From: Comamonadaceae bacterium
Lineage (GTDB): Bacteria; Pseudomonadota; Gammaproteobacteria; Burkholderiales; Burkholderiaceae_C
Assembly (NCBI GenBank): GCA_947374705.1
Contig: CANCDA010000008.1
Coordinates: 1-29,565 of the forward strand
DNA length: 29,565 nucleotides
Direction of reading: 5' to 3'
The notes below the pieces were generated by a model. That model was not told the origin of the DNA and searched no databases. It saw nothing but the letters and a program-made list of their open reading frames with translations. Numbering within the stretch: position 1 is the stretch's first letter; each line of letters starts with the position of its first letter. The position numbers and the translations under genes were made by a program. Of this stretch, positions 22,531 to 28,374 are shown piece after piece.

Positions 22531-25116
22531 TCAACCGGGAAGTGTGGCCACCAAGCGGATCGAGGTGGTCAACTCTTCAAGCTGGAAATGTGGGCGCAAA
22601 TAGACGACAGCGTTGTACGCCCCCACCGATCCGGGGATGTCGCTCACCACGACTTTGGCCTGGCTCAAGGGATAGCTGGCCTTGGCGTCTTGAGACGCGT
22701 TTTCGTCGAGCAACACGTAGTTGGATATCCAGCCGTTGAGGTAGGCCTCTACATTGCCACGGGTGAGGAAGCTGCCAATTTTGTTGCGCATGATCACTTT
22801 GATGTAGTGCGCAAACCGGGAGGCAGCCAACATATAAGGCAGCAATGCAGAAATTTGTGCGTTAGCGTTGGCACTGTCAGAAAAATAGCGCTTGGGCTGG
22901 TTGCTGGTTTTTCCGCCAAAGAAGGCCGCTTGACCTTTGCCCTTGTAGTGGCACAGTGAAATAAAACCCAGGTCATTGAGTTCTTTTTCACGTCGGTCGG
23001 TGATGGACACCTCGGTTGGGCAGAACAATTCATCGGAGCCGGCCGCCGTCTTGTAGCTGTACAGTGGCAAGTTCTCAACCAAGCCACCGCCCTCCACGCC
23101 ACGGATGGCGGCCGTCCAGTTGTAGTGAGAAAACGCCGAAGTGATGCGCGTGGCCAGCATATAGGCCGCGTTGCCCCACAGGAAGTTATCGCTGTTGGGC
23201 GCACTCAATGACGCGCCCTTGCTTTCCTCAAAATTCATCCCGTTAACGACAAGGCCATTTTTTCCATAGGGCAGACGCAGCAAGACGTGTGGCAAAACAA
23301 GCGTAACGTAGCGGGAGTCCTCGCTGTCACGGAATGCATTCCAACGAATGAGGTCGTTGTGTTCAAAAATTTTCTCCAAATCTCGGGGCTTGGCCAGATC
23401 GCGAAAACTCGGTAGATCAAACAAGGCACAAGAAGCGGACGTGATGAAAGGTGCATGGGCAGAGGCCGCAACTTCAGAGATTTTTTCGAGAAACTCCAAA
23501 TTTTCTTGGCTTCGGTCTATTTCGTAATCCCCCACGAGCAGGCTGTAGGGATTACCGCCAAAAGTGCCAAACTGGTCTTCATAAATCATCTTGAACAGCT
23601 TGCTCTGGTCTTTGTCAACCGCAGTGTCCATATCTTGAAGCAACTCGCTCAAGGTGGCGTTGAAGACGCCCAGTTTGAGCATTTTGTTGGTTTCGGTGTT
23701 GCTCACAAAGTAGTGCAGCCCGCGCCAGCTGGCTTCGAGCTTTTGGAAGCCTCTTGCGTGCATGATTTCGCTGAGCTGCTTGCTCAACCAGGCGTCAATA
23801 TTGGTGACGTGTGTGTCAATCGCAGCACTCAAAGATTTGGGCGAAAAATTCACACTTGGGTCGTCTAATTGCCCCAGAACTTCGGTCACAAAGTAGCCCA
23901 TTGGAGCCATGAATTTCAGGCGATCCTCATCGGTATTGAGGTTCGCATAGCTCAACACATCAAAAACGGCAGCGATTTTCTGCTGAACCCCGCTTTTGTC
24001 TGCGGGCTTGGCATCGTTGATGTTGAGCAACAAGTTATTTGCAAACCAGCGGTTGGGCGCCGCCTGTTTTTCGGCTGCAATTGACCGTGCGTTGATCGGG
24101 TCGTCCGAATCCGCAACGGCATCGCTGTTGTCTGCTTGTTGCAAACCCAGAAACACGAGGGCAGCTCGCTGCGCGTCAGCCACGGCATCTGCATCAACCG
24201 TTGTGTCCTTCGGCTCCAGAGCGGTCAACAAGGCTGTCGCATAGTCAACGCGAGCTTTGTCCAGCTTGGCATCAAGCGCTTTGTCTTTTTTGAGCTGGTC
24301 TATCGCCTTGCGCAGGTTGTCCTCTGTGTTGGGGACTGCAAACAATCCGATGAATTCGCGCACCGGCTTGAGTGTGGACTTCGCATCGGGAGTCTGCTTT
24401 TTGTCGTCGCCTAACTTCGTCACTGCACTGTAGCCCCAGCTCGCAACGGCGCTCAACTTAGCGCCCTCATCCGACTTGGCCATCGTCAGAGCCAAGTCCG
24501 ACAAGGCTTTCTTAGCTGTCACCAAAGATGTTTGGGCTAGTGTCAGATCGTCTGGAACGACGCTATTGCGATACTGCGGGCCAGCCAAAACCTTCAATTT
24601 ATCGCGGGTGTCTTGACTGGCGGGTAACTTTTCCAGTTGGGCACTGAGCAGATATTTGAGTTTGTCAACCGACTCTGCCTTCGTTTGCAAGGTCCGAATG
24701 TTGCTGCGAACCCGATAGAGCCAACTCAGCTCAGGTACAGCTTGAACCACCGACACAGGATCAAAGGCGGCCATCGAATTGAAGTGAATGTCTTTCGATA
24801 GCACGCTGGAGTTCGGCGCACCTTTTTGCGCAGCAGCGGGCATAGAGGGCACGCGCGCAACTGAACCCAATGCCACTCGGGGAGACAAAGACTTCATCAC
24901 ATCGTTGAAGTTGTCTCGATCGATCGACAGCATTTGTCGATCCATGTAAGCGGGAAATTTTTTCTCGGGATCACGATCACCGGAGAGATCGGCCAACACA
25001 CCCACAATGAATGGGAGCTCCATTTTTTCAATGGCACCGCCCGTCTCGACGTCATAGGTAATTTTCACGCGGGGTGGACGATTACGTTCCAGCCATTTCT
25101 GAACACTTTCAGTCAT
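22531..25116 (-). CDS. tssBC: TssB-TssC fusion, T6SS contractile sheath
   Basis: One uninterrupted frame of 861 residues carries both sheath subunits. Residues ~1-175 are TssB: NRPPRVKITYDVETGGAIEKMELPFIVGVLADLSG near the start, FPAYMDRQMLSIDRDNFNDVM (54-74), and FNSMAAFDPVSVVQAVPELSWLYRVRSNI (112-140). Residues ~400-861 are TssC: IDAWLSKQLSEIMHARGFQKLEASWRGLHYF (440-470), FGTFGGNPYSLLVGDYEI (516-533), SHAPFITSAS-type and FCPTEVSITDRREKELNDLGFISL segments, then LVATLPG at the end. About 220 extra residues, helical and Ala/Lys/Asp-rich, lie between. TssB is usually ~165 residues and TssC ~500, as separate genes. The ATG (25114-25116) is preceded by GAGG; a GTG four codons upstream is less likely. 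The sheath contracts to drive the Hcp tube outward. It is the first gene after the sigma-54 promoter. Confidence 0.93.
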   Translation of the reverse strand: MTESVQKWLERNRPPRVKITYDVETGGAIEKMELPFIVGVLADLSGDRDPEKKFPAYMDRQMLSIDRDNFNDVMKSLSPRVALGSVARVPSMPAAAQKGAPNSSVLSKDIHFNSMAAFDPVSVVQAVPELSWLYRVRSNIRTLQTKAESVDKLKYLLSAQLEKLPASQDTRDKLKVLAGPQYRNSVVPDDLTLAQTSLVTAKKALSDLALTMAKSDEGAKLSAVASWGYSAVTKLGDDKKQTPDAKSTLKPVREFIGLFAVPNTEDNLRKAIDQLKKDKALDAKLDKARVDYATALLTALEPKDTTVDADAVADAQRAALVFLGLQQADNSDAVADSDDPINARSIAAEKQAAPNRWFANNLLLNINDAKPADKSGVQQKIAAVFDVLSYANLNTDEDRLKFMAPMGYFVTEVLGQLDDPSVNFSPKSLSAAIDTHVTNIDAWLSKQLSEIMHARGFQKLEASWRGLHYFVSNTETNKMLKLGVFNATLSELLQDMDTAVDKDQSKLFKMIYEDQFGTFGGNPYSLLVGDYEIDRSQENLEFLEKISEVAASAHAPFITSASCALFDLPSFRDLAKPRDLEKIFEHNDLIRWNAFRDSEDSRYVTLVLPHVLLRLPYGKNGLVVNGMNFEESKGASLSAPNSDNFLWGNAAYMLATRITSAFSHYNWTAAIRGVEGGGLVENLPLYSYKTAAGSDELFCPTEVSITDRREKELNDLGFISLCHYKGKGQAAFFGGKTSNQPKRYFSDSANANAQISALLPYMLAASRFAHYIKVIMRNKIGSFLTRGNVEAYLNGWISNYVLLDENASQDAKASYPLSQAKVVVSDIPGSVGAYNAVVYLRPHFQLEELTTSIRLVATLPG

Positions 25117-25209
25117 GTTTTGCCTCACTCAAAGTTAATAACTCGCACCACTTACCGACAAGGACTTCCAGCCAACGAAATCATGGATAGAAGTTTTTCC
25201 TGAATTGTT

Positions 25210-25225
25210 TGCAAGCTACGTGCCA
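25210..25225 (-). promoter_or_regulatory. Sigma-54 promoter (-24/-12) of the T6SS operon
   Basis: The minus strand reads TGGCACGTAGCTTGCA, an exact match to the sigma-54 consensus TGGCACG-N4-TTGCW. GG is at 25224-25223 and GC at 25212-25211, with the required 10-bp spacing. Transcription would start near 25199, giving a leader of about 80 bases to the tssBC ATG. Sigma-54 control is well documented for several T6SS clusters and needs an enhancer-binding activator. None is encoded in this window. Confidence 0.85.
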
Positions 25226-25240
25226 AGTTAGAAGTTGAGA

Positions 25241-25253
25241 TAAGCCATTGATT
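25241..25253 (-). promoter_or_regulatory. Probable IHF site upstream of the sigma-54 promoter
   Basis: The minus strand reads AATCAATGGCTTA, an exact match to the IHF consensus WATCAANNNNTTR. It lies 15 bp upstream of the -24 element in AT-rich DNA. IHF commonly bends DNA here so that an upstream activator can reach sigma-54 polymerase. The exact match and the expected position reinforce each other. Confidence 0.65.
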
Positions 25254-25258
25254 TATAT

Positions 25259-25283
25259 GGTTTTTTAAATTACTTAAAAAACC
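25259..25283. repeat. Perfect 10-bp inverted repeat upstream of the T6SS promoter
   Basis: GGTTTTTTAA (25259-25268), a five-base spacer, and TTAAAAAACC (25274-25283) form a perfect inverted repeat. It lies 33-58 bp upstream of the -24 box. It could be an operator, an AT-rich bend or a binding site for a nucleoid protein such as H-NS. As a transcript hairpin in either direction it is less convincing, since the T-run lies inside the stem. Confidence 0.5.
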
Positions 25284-25404
25284 AGCTTGGGATAAATTTG
25301 CATCACCCGACAAAGTTAAAACCACGGGGCATTTTGGGCTTTTTGGAGGTGTTTCAGTCGTGCATAAGTGATGTCCAAGCTAGTCCAAAAGGCCTGAGCA
25401 AATG

Positions 25405-25433
25405 TGTCCTGGGGCCGAGATGAATTTGTCCTG
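25405..25433 (+). repeat. Pair of TGTCCTG direct repeats 22 bp apart; possible IS end relic or activator sites
   Basis: TGTCCTG occurs at 25405-25411 and 25427-25433, a 22-bp offset or two helical turns. The intervening GGGGCCGAGATGAATT and the repeated TGTCCTG remind me of the multiple terminal repeats of IS21-like elements, but no transposase is present. They lie about 190-220 bp upstream of the sigma-54 promoter, so they could instead be activator sites. Either reading is weak. Confidence 0.3.
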
Positions 25434-25508
25434 CTGATGTGAGAAAGTTCTCAAATGCACAAGGCATCTTCAAAAATTTTGATTCCGTCTTGATAATCCT
25501 GCGTACCA

Positions 25509-25536
25509 TTGACAGACATCAATTTCAAACTGTATT
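25509..25536 (+). promoter_or_regulatory. Possible sigma-70 promoter for the 82-residue gene
   Basis: TTGACA (25509-25514), a 16-bp spacer, then TGTATT (25531-25536). The -35 is perfect and the -10 matches four of six consensus bases. Transcription would start near 25543, leaving a leader of about 14 bases before the GTG at 25557, with no clear ribosome site. Confidence 0.45.
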
Positions 25537-25556
25537 TCTTGATTTAGAACTGCGAC

Positions 25557-25805
25557 GTGAACAATCAAGCCTTAAATTTCGCCATCAAGGCTATTGAGTT
25601 CCGTTTGACGGAAAGCCCTAACTCGGCTGACACGGTTGAAGGCATTCACAACTACTGGATCGATTGGAGCGAGCCCGTTCCACCCTTACTGGTCACGCAG
25701 CAGGCGCTTGAAGCGCTTGAACAAAAGAAACTTGTCGAGCAAGTGAGGGTGGGTGAAAGAGTAATTTGGCGTAAATCTCGCCCAGCGTCGGCTGCACAAA
25801 ATTAA
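25557..25805 (+). CDS. Small protein, possibly winged-helix, divergent from the T6SS operon
   Basis: This 82-residue protein reads from GTG to TAA. The family is not recognised with certainty. The sequence NNQALNFAIKAIEFRLTESPNSADTVEGIHNYWID, followed by LLVTQQALEALEQKKLVEQVRVGERVIWRK, looks like a compact helical domain ending in a beta-wing. The pattern (two helices, a recognition-like helix LLVTQQALEALEQKKLV, then a two-strand wing) would fit a small winged-helix protein, either DNA-binding or protein-binding. There is no signal peptide. It is transcribed away from tssBC and shares its ~430-bp upstream region, so it could be a regulator or an accessory. That link is inference. The 3' half overlaps an antisense open frame (25693-25920) that I consider a weaker candidate. 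Confidence 0.6.
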   Translation: MNNQALNFAIKAIEFRLTESPNSADTVEGIHNYWIDWSEPVPPLLVTQQALEALEQKKLVEQVRVGERVIWRKSRPASAAQN

Positions 25806-25920
25806 AGCGCGCCAGAGACCTTACAATACCCAGCGACGGGCCTTCCCGCATGGTGAAGCGGCCAACCGAGTCAGATGGGGAACCAAGCAGCTCTAACTGT
25901 CGAGCCAGTGCCGGGGTCAA
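25693..25920 (-). pseudogene. Possible degraded gene remnant, antisense to the 82-residue gene and filling the gap after it
   Basis: The stretch 25806-25997 between the two plus-strand genes has no complete gene. On the minus strand an open frame closed upstream by TGA reads TPALARQLELLGSPSDSVGRF and SLARFNFVQPTLGEIYAKLL. The last part weakly recalls the 'fe.v.PsL.eIF..lv' tail of ABC-2 type ATPase subunits. With no start, no ribosome site and no upstream domain, this could be a relic or coincidence. It is listed mainly to account for the gap. Confidence 0.2.
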
Positions 25921-25997
25921 GGTCCGTCACCTCCCCTATTTCGTTCCCTCAGCTTACGCATAATGGGGCCTCAAAAATCACAATTGAGGCGACCACC

Positions 25998-27056
25998 ATG
26001 TTCAAAAAGCTTTTGTTGATCTGCGGCGTATTGGCCAGCGTGTCGAGCCTGTCTGGCTGCGCAGCTACCGCCAACACCACTAGCGCAACGCTCACCACTG
26101 AAGAATTTCGCGTCACCAGCGAGCCTGGCATCCATGTCTATGTGCGCAACAAGCGTCCCGTGGGCATGACGCAGTTCTCCGCCGACAAGACGGTGATCTA
26201 CATCCACGGAGCGACTTACCCGTCTGAGACCGCGTTTGATTTGCCGTTGGACGGTATGTCGTGGATGGACTACATCGCCAATCAGGGTTACGACGTGTAT
26301 TTGCTGGACGTGCGCGGCTACGGTGGCTCCACCCGCCCCGCGCAAATGGACAAGCCCGCCGCTGAGAACGCGCCCTTCGCTGGCACCGTGGAGGCCATGC
26401 GCGATGTGGACGCCGTGGTGGAATTCGTCAAGAAGCGCCGTGGCATTGAGAAGGTCAACCTGCTCGCGTGGTCTTGGGGCACGGCCATCATGCAGTGGTA
26501 CACCAGCCTGAACAGCCACAAGGTTGAGAAGCTGGTGCTGTACGCGCCGGTGTGGATTCGCCAGACGGCCTCTCTGGTGCAGGTCGGCCCTGGCCCTATT
26601 CCGGCCTATCGTTCGGTGAGCATGGCGCAGGCCAAGGCACGTTGGTTAACCGGCGTGCCCGAGGACAAAAAGGCCGACCTGATTCCCGCCGGTTGGTTTG
26701 AAGCCTGGGCCAGCGCCACGGCAGCCACTGACCCCGTGGGTGCCAGCCAAACCCCACCCGTGCTGCGCGCGCCCAATGGGGTGGTGGCCGATGGCCTGAA
26801 GTACTGGGGCGGTGGTGTGATTCCCTGGAAGGCTGCTGACATCAAAGTGCCTGTGCTGCTCATCAAAGCCCAGTGGGATCAGGACACGCCCGCCTACATG
26901 GCGCAAACCCTGCTGCCCCTGCTCACGGGCGCCCCCTACAAGCGCTATGTGGAGTTGGGTGAAGGTACGCACACCATCATCATGGAGAAAAATCGCATGA
27001 ACTTGTTCCGCGAGGTGCAGTTATTCCTCGACGAAAAGCACACCCCGGCCCGTTGA
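25998..27056 (+). CDS. Lipoprotein alpha/beta hydrolase
   Basis: This 352-residue protein starts at the ATG at 25998, chosen because a clean lipoprotein signal begins there (MFKKLLLICGVLASVSSLSGC, lipobox LSGC 18-21) and GAGG precedes it. An in-frame opening upstream adds 41 unlike residues. Ala after the lipid Cys predicts outer-membrane sorting. The alpha/beta-hydrolase fold is visible: oxyanion-type HGATYP (70-75), a YDVYLLDVRGYGGS strand-turn (98-111), nucleophile elbow AWSWG with Ser159, a catalytic Asp in AQWDQDTP (Asp294 or Asp296), and the catalytic His in GEGTHTI (His325). It probably acts on an ester or amide in the periplasm or at the outer membrane; the substrate is unknown. It is a single-gene unit, with its 3' end four bp from the convergent flavoprotein gene. 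No link to the T6SS is shown. Confidence 0.85.
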   Translation: MFKKLLLICGVLASVSSLSGCAATANTTSATLTTEEFRVTSEPGIHVYVRNKRPVGMTQFSADKTVIYIHGATYPSETAFDLPLDGMSWMDYIANQGYDVYLLDVRGYGGSTRPAQMDKPAAENAPFAGTVEAMRDVDAVVEFVKKRRGIEKVNLLAWSWGTAIMQWYTSLNSHKVEKLVLYAPVWIRQTASLVQVGPGPIPAYRSVSMAQAKARWLTGVPEDKKADLIPAGWFEAWASATAATDPVGASQTPPVLRAPNGVVADGLKYWGGGVIPWKAADIKVPVLLIKAQWDQDTPAYMAQTLLPLLTGAPYKRYVELGEGTHTIIMEKNRMNLFREVQLFLDEKHTPAR

Positions 27057-27060
27057 TTTT

Positions 27061-28356
27061 TCAGGCCCGAGCAGGGGCTTGTAGATAACGCACGGCCCCC
27101 TCCCCCGCCGCCTTGCCGCTGGCAAAACACGCGGTCAGCAAATAGCCGCCCGTTGGGGCTTCCCAGTCCAGCATTTCGCCCGCGCAAAACACGCCGGGCA
27201 GTGCCTGCAACATCAAGTCCTCACTCATCACCTCAAACGGCACGCCTCCGGCGCTGCTGATGGCCTCATCCAATGGGCGCGCGGCCACCAAGTGCAGCGG
27301 CAGGGCTTTGATGGCGGCGGCCAGTTGGGCGGGCTGGTTGAGCGCGTCTTTACTCAAAATTTCATGCAGCAATGCCATCTTGATGCCTTCTAGGCCGAGA
27401 CGGCTTTTCAGGTGACTGGAGAGCGAACGCGAGCCGCGTGGGTGAGATACCTCGGCCAGCACGCGTTCGGGTGAGTGGTCTGGTAACAAGTCCAGGAGCA
27501 GCGTTGCGTGGCCTGTAGTACGGATGCCGTCACGCAAGAGGCTGGACGCGGCGTAGATCAGGCTACCCTCCACACCTGTTTGTGTTGCCACAAACTCGCC
27601 CCTGCGCTTAAAGGCTTGACCCGTTGAGGCGGTGAACGCAATCGCCACCGACTTGAGGGGGTGGCCTGCAAAGCGGCTGGTGAAATGCTGGCTCCAGCCC
27701 ACGGTGTTTGCTGCATCCGATCTGGCAGGTGAAACCACATCAAAACCGCAATTCGCAGGCAGCAGTGGCGCAACCTGAACGCCGCGTGTCGCCAGCAATG
27801 ACACCCACGCCCCATTGGAGCCCAGCCGCGCCCAGCTACCACCGCCCAGAGCCAGCACCACGGCGTCGGCTGTCACATCCACCTCGCCTTGCGGTGTTTC
27901 AAAGCGCAGTGTGTGGCCGTCTGCCGCCCAGCCCAGCCAGCGGTGGCGCATGTGAAAGCGCACGCCGCCCTCTTCCGCCTGCGGCTCGATGGGGTGGCGC
28001 AAGCGATGCAACCAGGCCCGCAGCAGCGGCGCGGCCTTCATGTCGGTGGGGAAGACGCGGCCAGACGTGCCGATAAAAGTGTCGATGCCCAGGCCCTTAG
28101 CCCAGGCACGCAGTTGCTCGGGGCCAAAGCCCTGGAGCAGCCGCTCGATCTGCGGACGTCGCGCGCCAAAGCGTGAGGCAAATCGGTCAGCATCCTCCGA
28201 GTGCGTGAGGTTCAGCCCACCCTTGCCGGCCAGCAAAAACTTGCGCCCGACCGAAGGCATGGCGTCATACAGATGCACCGCCAAGCCCGCATCCACCAGC
28301 ACCTGGGCCGCCATCAATCCTGTTGGGCCACCGCCGATGATTGCTACTTTTTTCAT
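27061..28356 (-). CDS. HI0933/TIGR03862-family FAD-dependent flavoprotein
   Basis: This 431-residue protein opens with the dinucleotide-binding motif VAIIGGGPTGLMAAQVL (4-20; GxGxxG with Gly8-Gly13). The HI0933-family signature GRKFLLAGKGGLNLTHSE follows, then VFPTDMKAAPLLRAWLHRL. The FAD C-terminal motif LPGVFCAGEMLDWEAPTGGYLLTACFASGKAAG closes it. The family is an aminoacetone-oxidase-like or BaiN-like set of flavoproteins whose substrate is mostly unknown; the TIGR03862 subgroup is my best match. It is cytoplasmic, with no signal. A good AAGGAAA ribosome site precedes the ATG. It lies 18 bp after the helicase-nuclease gene on the same strand, so co-transcription is likely. The 3' end faces the hydrolase gene with a four-bp gap and no visible terminator. 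Confidence 0.9.
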   Translation of the reverse strand: MKKVAIIGGGPTGLMAAQVLVDAGLAVHLYDAMPSVGRKFLLAGKGGLNLTHSEDADRFASRFGARRPQIERLLQGFGPEQLRAWAKGLGIDTFIGTSGRVFPTDMKAAPLLRAWLHRLRHPIEPQAEEGGVRFHMRHRWLGWAADGHTLRFETPQGEVDVTADAVVLALGGGSWARLGSNGAWVSLLATRGVQVAPLLPANCGFDVVSPARSDAANTVGWSQHFTSRFAGHPLKSVAIAFTASTGQAFKRRGEFVATQTGVEGSLIYAASSLLRDGIRTTGHATLLLDLLPDHSPERVLAEVSHPRGSRSLSSHLKSRLGLEGIKMALLHEILSKDALNQPAQLAAAIKALPLHLVAARPLDEAISSAGGVPFEVMSEDLMLQALPGVFCAGEMLDWEAPTGGYLLTACFASGKAAGEGAVRYLQAPARA

Positions 28357-28374
28357 TGGTTTCCTTTGGGTTTC

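Noticed and set aside
25875..25997. Upstream extension of the lipoprotein hydrolase by 41 codons
   Set aside because: It would bury a clean signal peptide with lipobox that starts at 25998 behind a GAGG site.
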